From NCBI RefSeq assembly GCF_900102435.1, contig NZ_FNBU01000006.1, positions 1 to 64,000 of the forward strand: DNA of 64,000 nucleotides. Direction: 5' to 3'. Positions 52,496 to 61,605 of this stretch are shown here, piece after piece. The notes below the pieces were generated by a model. It did not search any database and was not told the origin of the DNA. It was given only the letters and a program-made list of their open reading frames with translations. The position numbers and the translations under genes are program-made. The DNA is from Sporolituus thermophilus DSM 23256 (lineage in GTDB: Bacteria; Bacillota; Negativicutes; Sporomusales; Thermosinaceae). Within the stretch, counting starts at the first letter, position 1. Each line of letters starts with the position of its first letter.

Positions 52496-53224
52496 ATGAC
52501 AGTCATTAACCGTGATAAATGTGTCGGCTGCAGAATCTGCCAAACTTACTGCACCGTTGATGCGATTTATTTTCAGGACGGCAAGTGCCATGTCGATGAA
52601 GACCGTTGCACGGAGTGCTATGTCTGTCTGCGCCAGCAAGTCTGTCCCCGTGGCGCTATTGAACCAGTGGAACTGGCAAACTTCTACAAACAGTTTCAGC
52701 ATGTCATGAGCGATCCGGTGGAAAACCACGGCGTTACCGGCGTTACCGGCCGGGGCACGGAAGAAGTGAAGACCAACGATGTGTCCGGCCGGGTGAAAAA
52801 AGGCGAAGTCGGCATCTGTATCGATATGGGGCGGCCCGGTTTGGGCGTCTACTTGCGCGATGCCGAAAAAGTCGCTATGGCTATTGCCAAAGCCGGGGCG
52901 GAACTGGCGCCGGCTCACCATACGCCGCTAGCGGCGCTGATGAGCGACCTTTCTACCGGTAAACTGGTCGACGAGTGCCTTAACTACCACCTGCTATCCG
53001 TCATCATTGAAGCAAAATGTCGGGAGGACCGGCTTAAAGACGTGCTGCAGGCCCTGCAGGCAGTGGAAAAGGAGATTGACACCGTCTTTTCGCTGGGCTT
53101 AATTTTGCGGGTGGACGAAAAAGGCTATAACCCGGCGCTGGCTTGTCTGGACGAACTGGGTATTCCCCAGCCGTACCGGGGGAAAGTGAATGTCGGTCTG
53201 GGCCGGCCGCTCGCCCAGGACTAA
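52496..53224 (+). CDS. Ferredoxin-domain protein, unrecognised family, copy 1
   Basis: 242 residues from ATG 52496 behind AAGGGAG. The N-terminus binds two [4Fe-4S] clusters: CVGCRICQTYC (Cys9/12/15/19) and CTECYVCLRQQVCPRG. The ~180-residue remainder is not a domain I recognise; it carries TGRGTEEVKTNDVSGRV and ends KVNVGLGRPL. These words also occur in the paralog at 54979, which shows a conserved two-part family. The small-redox N-domain suggests electron transfer to or from the partner at 53248. First gene of an operon with a hydroxyacid dehydrogenase and a carboxylate transporter; cytoplasmic. Confidence 0.8.
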   Translation: MTVINRDKCVGCRICQTYCTVDAIYFQDGKCHVDEDRCTECYVCLRQQVCPRGAIEPVELANFYKQFQHVMSDPVENHGVTGVTGRGTEEVKTNDVSGRVKKGEVGICIDMGRPGLGVYLRDAEKVAMAIAKAGAELAPAHHTPLAALMSDLSTGKLVDECLNYHLLSVIIEAKCREDRLKDVLQALQAVEKEIDTVFSLGLILRVDEKGYNPALACLDELGIPQPYRGKVNVGLGRPLAQD

Positions 53225-53247
53225 TGCAAGAAAAGGAGGCAAACGCC

Positions 53248-53895
53248 ATGACCCATTCGCTGCACCGCTCCGGCGACCTGGAGTCGCAAAAGCGGGATTT
53301 CTGCTGGTTTATGTATCAAACCAAAGGGGTCAACGATGTCAATATAAAACCCAAGGCACTTGAATTTATCGCTGCGGCCGAGGCTGTCGGCTCGGAAAAC
53401 TGGGGCGATGTCAAAACTGGCCCAATTACGCGCTTTACCCCGGATGAGATTAAGGCCAATATCACCGACAAATCGCGCATTCGCGGCGTGTTCACCAAAC
53501 GGGAGCAAGTGGTAGAATTCCTCAGGCGCATTAAAGAAAAAGACCTTGGGATGTCAGTGGTCATTACCGGCGTGCTGTCTGAGGTGCTGCCGGCCTGTGC
53601 AGAGGCCGGGGTAACGCCCCATTCCATCAATTATTCATTGGGCGTCTGGGGCCGTAAGGACAAACTGCCTGACGATGTTACCCTGTCAATTACCACTATG
53701 TGCGGTCACCATATGATTCCGCCCAAGTTTGTTAAACACATCATGCAGCAAGTTGCTCAGGGCAAGCTGACGCCGGAAGAAGGGGCGGTCAAACTGGCTA
53801 ATTTCTGTTATTGCGGCATTTTTAATCAGGTAAGGTGCGCCGAAATAATTGCGGATAGCACCAATAGCGAGTGTAAGGCGGGCGGCGAAGGATGA
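53248..53895 (+). CDS. MTHSLHR-type protein, unknown function, copy 1
   Basis: 215 residues, ATG 53248 behind GGAGGC. The N-terminus MTHSLHRSGDLESQKRDF is shared with the paralog at 55731. Other shared words are KDLGMSVV, TPHSINYSLGVWG, TTMCGHHMIP and a C-terminal FCYCGIFN. The conserved Cys and His residues (MCGH, CxCG) could hold a metal or cluster. It always follows the ferredoxin-domain protein here, so the two probably form a complex. I do not recognise the family; no membrane segment. Confidence 0.75.
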   Translation: MTHSLHRSGDLESQKRDFCWFMYQTKGVNDVNIKPKALEFIAAAEAVGSENWGDVKTGPITRFTPDEIKANITDKSRIRGVFTKREQVVEFLRRIKEKDLGMSVVITGVLSEVLPACAEAGVTPHSINYSLGVWGRKDKLPDDVTLSITTMCGHHMIPPKFVKHIMQQVAQGKLTPEEGAVKLANFCYCGIFNQVRCAEIIADSTNSECKAGGEG

Positions 53896-54965
53896 CGGCC
53901 CGGCGAATTTCGCCTGAGACGCTGCGCTCGTTCATGACCGCGGCCTTGAACAAAATCGGGGTGCCGGAAGAAGATGGCCTGGTGGTAGCCGATAACCTGC
54001 TTGCGGCTGAGCTACAGGGGATTACCAGTCATGGATTAGGCCGCTTTCCGGTCTATTACCGGCGGGTTCGCAGCGGCCTGGTCAACCCCAAACCGTCCAT
54101 CAAGGTGAAGCGGAGTTTCCCGGCCGTAGTTATGGTTGACGGCGATAACGGGCTTGGCGCGGTAGTGGCCATGCGGGCTTTGGAAGAAGGTATGGCTGCC
54201 GCCGATCAATATGGGGTAGGCGCCGTCGGCGTGAACCGGAGCAATCATTTTGGCATTGCCGGTTATTTCTGCCAGCAAGCGGCGAATAAAGGCTATATAA
54301 CCATGGTGCTCACCAATGGGCCGCCGGCGCTACCGCCGTGGGGCGGTAAAGAGCCTTATTTTGGTACTAACCCTATTGCGTTTGGTCTGCCACGGCGCCA
54401 TAAACCCCATATTATCGTCGATATGGCGACCGCAATTGCCGCCCGCGGCAAAATTATCGAAGCGGCGCGGGAGGGGCGGCCTATTCCGCCTGGATGGGCC
54501 CTGGACCGGGATGGTAATCCAACTACTGATGCTAAAGCGGCTTTGGACGGGGTGATTATGCCCATTGCCGGACCGAAAGGGTATGCACTTAGCCTGGCCA
54601 TTGAACATTTGGCTGGGGTGTTGACCGTTGCCGGGTTTGGCCGACAGGTAGCCTGGCAGTATAGTGATAGCACGGAAGAGGCCAATGTCGGACATCTCCT
54701 GCTGGTTCTCCGGCCGGATGCTTTTGGCAGTCTTGAGGTTTATTTCGAGCGGACCGAGCAATTTTGTCGTGAGATAAAAGCGATTGCTGTTGCCCCGGGC
54801 TATGGCGATATAAAATTGCCCGGGGAACGGGAGTGGGAGCGCCAGCAGGCGCTACTAAATGGCGGCATTGAGATCAGCGGAGCTTTGCTAGCCGAGTTAG
54901 CTGGCATCGCGGCGGAACATAGCTTGTCGCTGACGCCCTTGCCCACCGACAATACTAAGATTTAA
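53892..54965 (+). CDS. Ldh2/malate-lactate dehydrogenase family NAD(P)-dependent oxidoreductase
   Basis: 357 residues from ATG 53892, overlapping the preceding gene (ATGA). Family marks: ISPETLRSFMTAALNKIGVP, LQGITSHGLGRFPVYYRRV, VGVNRSNHFGIAGYF (the catalytic His), YFGTNPIAFGLPR and IVDMATAIAARGKI. Ldh2 proteins (AllD, ComC, YbiC, DpkA) oxidise 2-hydroxyacids or reduce imino or oxo acids with NAD(P). The substrate is unknown; the TctCBA transporter downstream suggests an imported carboxylate. It lies between the two ferredoxin/MTHSLHR pairs. Confidence 0.9.
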   Translation: MTARRISPETLRSFMTAALNKIGVPEEDGLVVADNLLAAELQGITSHGLGRFPVYYRRVRSGLVNPKPSIKVKRSFPAVVMVDGDNGLGAVVAMRALEEGMAAADQYGVGAVGVNRSNHFGIAGYFCQQAANKGYITMVLTNGPPALPPWGGKEPYFGTNPIAFGLPRRHKPHIIVDMATAIAARGKIIEAAREGRPIPPGWALDRDGNPTTDAKAALDGVIMPIAGPKGYALSLAIEHLAGVLTVAGFGRQVAWQYSDSTEEANVGHLLLVLRPDAFGSLEVYFERTEQFCREIKAIAVAPGYGDIKLPGEREWERQQALLNGGIEISGALLAELAGIAAEHSLSLTPLPTDNTKI

Positions 54966-54978
54966 GGGGGAGATGAGC

Positions 54979-55734
54979 ATGGTTATCGACCAGGAGAAAT
55001 GCATCGGCTGCGGCATCTGTATTCCTTACTGCCCAGTCCAAGCCATTGCGCTTGTTGGCAAAAAGGCGGTTATTGACCACGATACCTGTCTGGAATGCGG
55101 CAACTGTATCCGCAGCAAGGTAGTGCGCTGCCCCCGCGGCGCTATTTACGAAGAACCGGGCATTTATGAAACGCCGCGGGCGGTGCGGCGCTTCTTTAGC
55201 GACCCCATGACAACTCATAAAGTGACTAAAGTTCCGGGCCGAGGTACGGAAGAAGTTAAGACCAATGACGTAACCGGCCGGGTTTGCCGTGGCGAGGTCG
55301 GTATTGCCCTGGAAATTGGGCGTCCTTGTCTTGGGGCGACGATGGCCGATATTGAGAGAATAACGATGGGCCTGGCCGAATTAGGCATCAAGTTCGAAGA
55401 GTGTAACCCGCTGACCCACCTGATGGCCGACCGGGAGAAAGGGATCATTGCCGCCGAGTATAAAGGCGAAAAAGTTGTTTCTGCCATCGTTGAGTTTACG
55501 GCGCCGTTTGACCAGCTTAAACCCATCTTAACTAAAGTAAAAGAATTGGCGGCTCAATTAGATACCGTTTTCTCACTGGATTTGATTTGCTGTTATGAAG
55601 ACGATGGAACATTGCCGGCCCTGCCGGTGCTGGCCGAACTGGGCATCCAGCCGCGGGTCAATGCCAAAGTCAACTTGGGCCTGGGGCGCCCTTATAAAAT
55701 TTATCGCGAGCAAAAAGGAGGGTGCGCGTCATGA
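54979..55734 (+). CDS. Ferredoxin-domain protein, unrecognised family, copy 2
   Basis: 251 residues from ATG 54979 (ATG 54973 is too close to AAGGGGG). It has two cluster motifs, CIGCGICIPYC and CLECGNCIRSKVVRCPRG, then the same unassigned domain as copy 1 with PGRGTEEVKTNDVTGRV, VVSAIVEFTAPF, LDTVFSLDLI and KVNLGLGRPY. The high similarity of both halves to 52496-53224 shows gene duplication, yet differences in Cys spacing and in the C-terminus suggest separate roles. Stop overlaps the next start. Confidence 0.8.
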   Translation: MVIDQEKCIGCGICIPYCPVQAIALVGKKAVIDHDTCLECGNCIRSKVVRCPRGAIYEEPGIYETPRAVRRFFSDPMTTHKVTKVPGRGTEEVKTNDVTGRVCRGEVGIALEIGRPCLGATMADIERITMGLAELGIKFEECNPLTHLMADREKGIIAAEYKGEKVVSAIVEFTAPFDQLKPILTKVKELAAQLDTVFSLDLICCYEDDGTLPALPVLAELGIQPRVNAKVNLGLGRPYKIYREQKGGCAS

Positions 55735-56384
55735 CCCATTCGCTGCATCGGCGAGGAACACCCGAATCATTAAAAGAGGACTACGTACTGTTGGTAACAG
55801 CGGCGGCCGATGTCAATCATCACGGTTCTAAAGATAAGCTGCGCCAAATTTTGGAAGTTGTGTATGACGTGGGACCGTGCAATATTGGATCTTACGACAC
55901 CGGTACCGTATTGGCCGGCGTAAACATTGAAGAAATCAAGGCTGCGCTTAATGAGGTGCCGCGGGTACGCTGCTGCTTTTCTAGCAAGGAAAAAATCAAA
56001 GAAGCGATCCGGCGCATCAAAGAGCTCGACCTGGGCATGTCGGTTACCGTCCAGGGGCCAACGGAAGATATTATGGCCATGAGCCAAGAGTTAGGTATTA
56101 AGCCGCACTCGGTAAATCTGTCCCTTGATATTTGGGGGAAGAAAGAGGCATTACCCCCTGAAGAAGTGCTGGAATTCGTGACTATGTGCGGCCACGGCCT
56201 CATTTCCCGCTACCTGGTAGAAAAAGCCATCAATGAGGTCAAGACCGGTAAGAAGACGCCGCGCGAGGCGGCGGTAATGATTGGTCAGCCGTGTGTATGC
56301 GGGATCTATAACCCTGACCGGGCAGTAAAACTGTTTGAAAAATATGCGCCCGCGGCCGGCGAGGCGGCTGCTGCCAAGGAATAG
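55731..56384 (+). CDS. MTHSLHR-type protein, unknown function, copy 2
   Basis: 217 residues from ATG 55731, overlapping the ferredoxin gene by four bases and preceded by AGGAGG. MTHSLHRRGTPESLKEDYVL, LDLGMSVTVQGP, KPHSVNLSLDIWG, VTMCGHGLIS and CVCGIYNPDRA repeat the pattern of copy 1. The invariant Cys and His residues are likely functional. The Ala-rich tail (APAAGEAAAAKE) is unstructured. It is the second half of a duplicated pair. No enzyme activity can be assigned. Confidence 0.75.
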   Translation: MTHSLHRRGTPESLKEDYVLLVTAAADVNHHGSKDKLRQILEVVYDVGPCNIGSYDTGTVLAGVNIEEIKAALNEVPRVRCCFSSKEKIKEAIRRIKELDLGMSVTVQGPTEDIMAMSQELGIKPHSVNLSLDIWGKKEALPPEEVLEFVTMCGHGLISRYLVEKAINEVKTGKKTPREAAVMIGQPCVCGIYNPDRAVKLFEKYAPAAGEAAAAKE

Positions 56385-56502
56385 CCTCCAAGAAGACGGG
56401 CGGAAGGGGGTAAAAGCCATGATTTGATAAAAAATTAGTTGCCGCCTGGGATAGCAAAAAGTTTGTATCAATTCGGTTCAATTAAAAAGAGGGGTGTGGT
56501 AT

Positions 56503-57495
56503 ATGAGTAAAAAAATTCGGTGGCTAGCGCTTCTGACTCTCCTGGTGTTTGTTGGTGGCGCGCTACTTACCGGTTGCGGTTCGAGTGGCACGGGCGGTAA
56601 GAAGGAGACTTATCCCGCCAAAAGCATCGAGTTTGTTGTTCCTTTCGCCGCCGGCGGCGGCAGTGACATCATGGCGCGCATGCTGGTCAAAGTCATAACC
56701 GATAACAAACTATGCAGTCAGCCTATCGCCGTAAACAACAAGCCGGGCGGCAGCGGTTCTATCGGTTATGCCTATGTGGCCGAGAAAAAAGGCGATCCTT
56801 ATTATATCGCCAGCGTAAGCTCCAGCTTTTATACCGCTCCCATTATGGGTAAATCGCCGGTGTCCTATAAGGATTTCACGCCTATCTGTGGCCTGGCCAT
56901 GGATACCTTGCTGCTCGTCGTGCGGGAAGATTCGAAGTATAAAAGCGTGAAAGACGTCATCGACGATGCCAAAGCCCGGCCCAAGGGCGTCAGCGTGGGC
57001 GGGACGAGCGGTACTTCGGATGATGCCGTTATGTTCTACGCCATGCAGGATCGCACCGGTACCGAAATGAAATACGTGCCCTATAACTCAGGCGGTGAAG
57101 TTATGACCGCTCTGCTTGGCGGCCATGTAGACATCGTCTGGACGAACCCCGGCGAGGCTTTGGGGCATCTGCAGGCCAAGAAAGTGCGCGCGCTGGCGGT
57201 GGCCAGTAAAGAACGGCTGAGCGCCCTACCTGATGTGCCGACTTTGAAAGAGCAGGGTATTGACCTTGTTTTAGCGCAATTCCGCGGCATTATTGCCCCG
57301 AAAGATATTCCGCAGGAAGCGGTGGCCTATCTCGAGACTATGTTCAAAAAAGTCGCCGAGACCCCCGGGTGGAAAGAGGACTATCTAAAGAAGAACATGG
57401 TAGAAGGGCGTTTCATGAACTCTAAGGAGTTTGCCCAGGCTCTCGTCGATACGACTAAGATGTACGAAGAATTTTTGGCTAAAATGAAAAAATAA
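56503..57495 (+). CDS. tctC: Tripartite tricarboxylate transporter, substrate-binding lipoprotein
   Basis: 330 residues from ATG 56503 behind GAGGGG. Lipoprotein signal with lipobox LLTGC (Cys near 25). The mature part is TctC/Bug-like: YPAKSIEFVVPFAAGGGSDI, NKPGGSGSIGYAYVAEKK, YKDFTPICGLAMDT and KERLSALPDVPTLKEQG. It captures a carboxylate outside the membrane and passes it to TctBA. Probably feeds the hydroxyacid dehydrogenase operon upstream. Confidence 0.93.
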   Translation: MSKKIRWLALLTLLVFVGGALLTGCGSSGTGGKKETYPAKSIEFVVPFAAGGGSDIMARMLVKVITDNKLCSQPIAVNNKPGGSGSIGYAYVAEKKGDPYYIASVSSSFYTAPIMGKSPVSYKDFTPICGLAMDTLLLVVREDSKYKSVKDVIDDAKARPKGVSVGGTSGTSDDAVMFYAMQDRTGTEMKYVPYNSGGEVMTALLGGHVDIVWTNPGEALGHLQAKKVRALAVASKERLSALPDVPTLKEQGIDLVLAQFRGIIAPKDIPQEAVAYLETMFKKVAETPGWKEDYLKKNMVEGRFMNSKEFAQALVDTTKMYEEFLAKMKK

Positions 57496-57552
57496 CCAGG
57501 CAAGGGGGATGCGGCCGCCGCTTCCCCCTACCGGCTGATTTAAGGGGGTGTT

Positions 57553-58017
57553 ATGGTGCGCAAAGCCAATATTATCACCAGCCTAGTTTTAATTGGGATA
57601 GCATTGGCGATCATGCGTCACTCGCTGCAGCTTGGTTATCACGATGGGGAAGGATTGCCTGGGCCAGGGTTTGTGCCATTGTGGGCGGGAGCGTTAATCG
57701 GGGTTTTAGCGCTTATGCTGCTCTATGCCAATACTTTGGGCAGCCGTCCTGATTCAGTCAAGCAAACTGTCTTCAATAAAAAGTTTGCCCGCAATGTGGT
57801 CGTACTTATTGGGTCGTCAGCTTTGGCTTTGGCGTTGTCCAAATTAGTGGGGATGTTAGTTGCCATTGGTTTGCTGGCAGGATATTTATCGCGGGCGCTT
57901 GGCGTTAAAAAACTGACAACCAATATTGCCATGACCGTCCTTACCCCCCTCGTTTTTTGGCTGGTTTTCGGCATGCTGCTGGAAGTGCGGTTTCCTGCCG
58001 GTATATTCGGATTTTAG
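57553..58017 (+). CDS. tctB: Tripartite tricarboxylate transporter, small membrane subunit
   Basis: 154 residues from ATG 57553 behind AAGGGGG. Four hydrophobic segments are visible (around 8-24, 38-58, 78-100, 118-150), with GPGFVPLWAGALIGVLAL typical of TctB. It forms the membrane complex with TctA, the next gene. Confidence 0.9.
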   Translation: MVRKANIITSLVLIGIALAIMRHSLQLGYHDGEGLPGPGFVPLWAGALIGVLALMLLYANTLGSRPDSVKQTVFNKKFARNVVVLIGSSALALALSKLVGMLVAIGLLAGYLSRALGVKKLTTNIAMTVLTPLVFWLVFGMLLEVRFPAGIFGF

Positions 58018-58029
58018 GGGGACTTAGCC

Positions 58030-59553
58030 ATGGATATACTGCAGCACCTCATTACGGGCCTTTCAATTGCTGTCAATCCGATGAACTTACTCTTTTGTTT
58101 TATCGGGGTCGTGGCCGGCGTGTTGATCGGTGCACTGCCCGGGCTTGGGCCTTCCGCCGGACTGGCGATCTTGCTTCCTATCACTTTCGGTTTTCCAGAC
58201 CCGGTAGCCGGGATTATTCTTTTGGCCGGAATTTATTACGGCGCCATGTATGGCGGTTCGATCACTTCTGTCCTCCTTGGCGTACCTGGCGATCCAGCAT
58301 CGGTGATGACAGTAGCCGACGGTTATCCACTGGCTCAACAGGGAAGAGGAGGTCCGGCTTTGGGGATTTGTGCAATTGGTTCCTTTATCGGCGGGACGAT
58401 CTGCGTACTGGCTTTCACCATCCTTGGCCCCATGCTGGCCAAAGTGGCGCTCAGTTTTGGGCCGCCTGAATATTTTGCCCTAATGGTACTGGGCCTGACG
58501 CTGGTAGCCGGTTTCACGGAAAAGTCGGCGATTAAAGCCTATCTTTCCGCACTCGTCGGTCTGTTCATTTCGGTCATCGGCCTGGACCTGGTAACCGGTC
58601 TGCCCCGCTTCACTTTTGGCCAGCTCAAACTCTACGAAGGAATCGACTTTATCGTCGTTGCTCTCGGCCTTTACGGCATTACGGAAATTCTCATCGCCAT
58701 GGAAGACGACCAGCTCAGCTTCAAATTTGACAAAAAGCAGCTGCACTGGCGTAATCTCCTGCCGAGCGCCATGGACTGGGCCCTTTCCAAATGGCATATT
58801 CTGCGTAGCACTTTCCTTGGTTTTACGCTGGGCATGCTCCCCGGTTCGGGCGCGACCATCTGTACTTTTATATCCTACGCCGTGGCCAAGAACGCCGCTC
58901 CGCCCGAGCGCAAAGCCTTATTCGGCAAAGGGGCCATCGAAGGGGTGGCCGCCCCGGAAACAGCCAATAATGCCGCATCGGTCGCGGCGTTCGTACCCTT
59001 ATTAACACTCGGGGTTCCCGGCTCGGCCAGTACGGCGGTACTCATGGGGGCGCTGCTTATGTTTGGCCTGCAGCCCGGACCGCTGCTCTGGGAGAAAAAT
59101 CCCGATTTCATTTGGGGATTAATTGGGAGTATGTATATTGGTAATGCCATGTTGCTAGTGCTGTCTACGATTTGCATTCCCTTTTTTGTCCGGATGTTGG
59201 AAGTACCTTTCCCGATTCTTAATGCCGCAGTTATGGTTTTCATCCTTGTTGGTGCTTACAGCCTGGGCAACAGTATGTTTGACGTGGGATTAACCCTCTT
59301 TTTTGGTCTTTTGGGCTATGCCATGAAAAAAATGGATTATCCGGCGCCGCCTATGATTTTGGCCCTCGTCCTCGGCAATACCCTTGAAAACTCGCTGCGA
59401 CAAACGTTGATTCTGTCGCAGGGCAGCATGGGTATCATCTTTACCCGCCCGGTATCGGCCGTCCTTATGACGGCGGCGCTGGCCTCGATTGCCTGGATTG
59501 TTTTCAAGTCCATCCGCGGTTATAATAAAGGACAGCAAAACATCGCATCATAG
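58030..59553 (+). CDS. tctA: Tripartite tricarboxylate transporter, large membrane subunit
   Basis: 507 residues from ATG 58030, 12 bases after tctB. About 12 membrane segments; family signatures GVLIGALPGLGPSAGLAILL, YYGAMYGGSITSVLLGVPGD and the second half LGMLPGSGATICTFISYAVA, GVAAPETANNAA, LTLGVPGSASTAVLMGALL. It is the Na+- or H+-coupled permease of the TTT system. Confidence 0.95.
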   Translation: MDILQHLITGLSIAVNPMNLLFCFIGVVAGVLIGALPGLGPSAGLAILLPITFGFPDPVAGIILLAGIYYGAMYGGSITSVLLGVPGDPASVMTVADGYPLAQQGRGGPALGICAIGSFIGGTICVLAFTILGPMLAKVALSFGPPEYFALMVLGLTLVAGFTEKSAIKAYLSALVGLFISVIGLDLVTGLPRFTFGQLKLYEGIDFIVVALGLYGITEILIAMEDDQLSFKFDKKQLHWRNLLPSAMDWALSKWHILRSTFLGFTLGMLPGSGATICTFISYAVAKNAAPPERKALFGKGAIEGVAAPETANNAASVAAFVPLLTLGVPGSASTAVLMGALLMFGLQPGPLLWEKNPDFIWGLIGSMYIGNAMLLVLSTICIPFFVRMLEVPFPILNAAVMVFILVGAYSLGNSMFDVGLTLFFGLLGYAMKKMDYPAPPMILALVLGNTLENSLRQTLILSQGSMGIIFTRPVSAVLMTAALASIAWIVFKSIRGYNKGQQNIAS

Positions 59554-59586
59554 GTCACCGGCGGTAGCCGGAACAGGAGGGGTTAA

Positions 59587-60528
59587 GTGGCTAGATTCAC
59601 GCCTGTCAGTCAGCAGGCCAGCCTTACGGAAAAGGTAGTCGCACAGATTCGGGATGCCATCGTCCGGGGCGAGTTTCGTCCCGGTGATAAGTTACCGTCG
59701 GAAAATAAATTGGTGGATATTTTTCAGGTTAGCCGCACCTCGGTGCGCGAGGCGGTGAAAATGCTGGCCGGGCAGGGTTTTCTGGAAGTACGGCGGGGGC
59801 TTGGGGTCTTCGTTCGTGCACGCGGTGCGCCGCTTAGCCTCGAACACCTGCTTGACCAGGAAAAGCAAGACTTGTTGGAACTTTTTCAAATCCGCAAAAT
59901 TCTCGAAACGGAAGCCGCCGCCTGGGCCGCACGGCGGGCCGGCGGGCAGGATATTGCCGCCATGCGCCGGCTTATCGCGGCCGCCGAGGCGATGACTAAC
60001 GCCGCTAGCGTTGATACTGCCGCTCTCAACCGCATCAATTCCCAGTTCCATGATGCCCTGCTCACAGCAGCCGGTAACCGTACCCTGCAACATATTATGC
60101 AGGGGTTGATCGATCGCCTGGTCGAGGCGCGGGAAATTACCCTAAAACTTCCCGGCCGCCACCGTGCCTCTGTCGAAGGTCATAAGCGCATCCTGGCGGC
60201 GATTGAAGCAGGTGATGCTGACCGGGCGCGAAAAGAGATGAAGAAGCATCTGGAAACGGTGGAACGCACGATTGAGCGCTCAATGGCCGAGCGGCGCACG
60301 GCGGGGGTCGCGGACGCGCAAGGCGACCCAGACGGCTACAACGGCAAACAGACCGGCCGTCAGCCAGAACACGGCGGGGATGGTCAAGGAAAGGGCGATG
60401 GCGCCGCCGGTGACGGGACCGAGGACATTGCCCATTTGCGATGCGGCGGTGGTGACGCCAAAGGCGACGCCCCGCTTGGCCGGCGGGATGAGGAGCGATA
60501 TGAGGGCGTTGACACTGGGAAGCATTGA
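59587..60528 (+). CDS. FadR-like GntR regulator, frame extended antisense into the MFS gene
   Basis: 313 residues from GTG 59587 behind GGAGGGG. The winged helix (about 12-80) has PGDKLPSENKLVDIFQVSRT, SVREAVKML and the wing VRRGLGVFV. The FCD ligand domain (95-231) has IRKILETEAAAWAARRA, FHDALLTAAGNRTL and GHKRILAAIEAGDADRAR. Family members end near residue 230-235. Here no stop occurs and the last ~82 residues (Gly/Asp/Arg-rich, low complexity) are antisense to the 3' end of the MFS gene (60280-61491). It probably controls the operon at 52496-59553; ligands of FCD proteins are often the carboxylate being used. Confidence 0.85.
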   Translation: MARFTPVSQQASLTEKVVAQIRDAIVRGEFRPGDKLPSENKLVDIFQVSRTSVREAVKMLAGQGFLEVRRGLGVFVRARGAPLSLEHLLDQEKQDLLELFQIRKILETEAAAWAARRAGGQDIAAMRRLIAAAEAMTNAASVDTAALNRINSQFHDALLTAAGNRTLQHIMQGLIDRLVEAREITLKLPGRHRASVEGHKRILAAIEAGDADRARKEMKKHLETVERTIERSMAERRTAGVADAQGDPDGYNGKQTGRQPEHGGDGQGKGDGAAGDGTEDIAHLRCGGGDAKGDAPLGRRDEERYEGVDTGKH

Positions 60529-61491
60529 GCCGATGAACAGACCGCTCACGCCGCGGAGCACGCCCAGCGTGAGGACGCTGGGCGCCAGGGCCTGGCCGGC
60601 AAAGGACAGGGCGGCCAGGCTGGCGCCAACAAAGAGGATGGTGTGATGGGCAATGCGTTTGGACAGTGTGCCGGCGACAGTCGACGCCAAGGCGCTGGTA
60701 AGCCCGGCCGCGGAGATAATGGCGCCGCACACGCTGGCCACATACGTGATATTAGGGGCCAGGGTTTGGACATAGAGCGGCAGGACTGGCGCAATGACCT
60801 GGACCGCAAATTGAACCAAAAACTGCACGAAGAGCATGCCTTTCAGGCCTGGTATGGCCAAAACCTGCAGGACCTGACCGCGTACCGAGGGCTTGGCCTC
60901 ATGCCGCACCGGCACGAAACGTTCGCTGACGAAAAAGTGGATCGTGATAAGCGACGCCAGGCAGAGCAGACTAAAGGCGACAAAGGCGCTCCGGTAGCCA
61001 AAGTGGTCGGCGACAAAGCCGCCGAACATGGGGCCGAAGGCGCTGCCGGCAATCATCGCCGTCTGGAAAACCCCCATGGTAAAGCCCAGTTCTTCCTCGG
61101 GCGTGATGCTGGTGACAAGGGCCAGCGCCGCTGCCGTAAAGCCGCCGAAGATGCCCTGGATGATGCGAAGCACCAGCAGTTGGTAGACGTTGGTCACCAG
61201 CGCCATGAGGCCCATAACGATGGCGAAGGCGAGCATCACCCGTTCGACCATGGGTTTGCGGCCTTTCCGGTCGGCCAGGGCACCCCAGTGGGGGCCGGCC
61301 AGCGCCGCAAACAGCGATGATACACCCATCAGAATGCCCGACCAGAATTCCACTTCTTCCAGTTTCGTGATGCCAAGCTGGGGCACATAAAGGGGTAAAA
61401 AAGACATAACGCCGGTGATGGCGCCCATACCGGCAAGTTGGGCGAACCACATAACGGCGAGGTTTTTCTTCCATTCAGGCAGTTGGACCAT
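60280..61491 (-). CDS. MFS transporter (drug/metabolite efflux type)
   Basis: 403 residues from ATG 61491 behind GAAGGT. Twelve transmembrane segments. MFS signature LADRKGRKPMVERVML in the loop between TM2 and TM3, GSAFGPMFGGFVADHFGYRS (motif C-like region), and AFGVTTAASQMGNVLGPVTG. It resembles Bcr/TetA-type multidrug exporters. Its last 83 codons overlap the reverse strand of the GntR frame. Substrate unknown. Confidence 0.88.
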   Translation of the reverse strand: MVQLPEWKKNLAVMWFAQLAGMGAITGVMSFLPLYVPQLGITKLEEVEFWSGILMGVSSLFAALAGPHWGALADRKGRKPMVERVMLAFAIVMGLMALVTNVYQLLVLRIIQGIFGGFTAAALALVTSITPEEELGFTMGVFQTAMIAGSAFGPMFGGFVADHFGYRSAFVAFSLLCLASLITIHFFVSERFVPVRHEAKPSVRGQVLQVLAIPGLKGMLFVQFLVQFAVQVIAPVLPLYVQTLAPNITYVASVCGAIISAAGLTSALASTVAGTLSKRIAHHTILFVGASLAALSFAGQALAPSVLTLGVLRGVSGLFIGSMLPSVNALISLLIPPAKRGVAFGVTTAASQMGNVLGPVTGGAIALSLTIPAVFWLTAGLFAVVAVWVALRVRDPRRAPLGH

Positions 61492-61605
61492 CTAAATACC
61501 TTCTTTTTTGCGATTTACAAAATATTATAGCAAAAATTGCCTTATTGTTCCAAAATGAAAATTATGTTTCCCGGACAGGTATACAATATACGCTGCATCT
61601 AATAC

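Noticed and set aside
60643-61320. 225-codon forward frame opposite the MFS gene
   Set aside because: Low-complexity, charged antisense translation of a convincing 12-span transporter.
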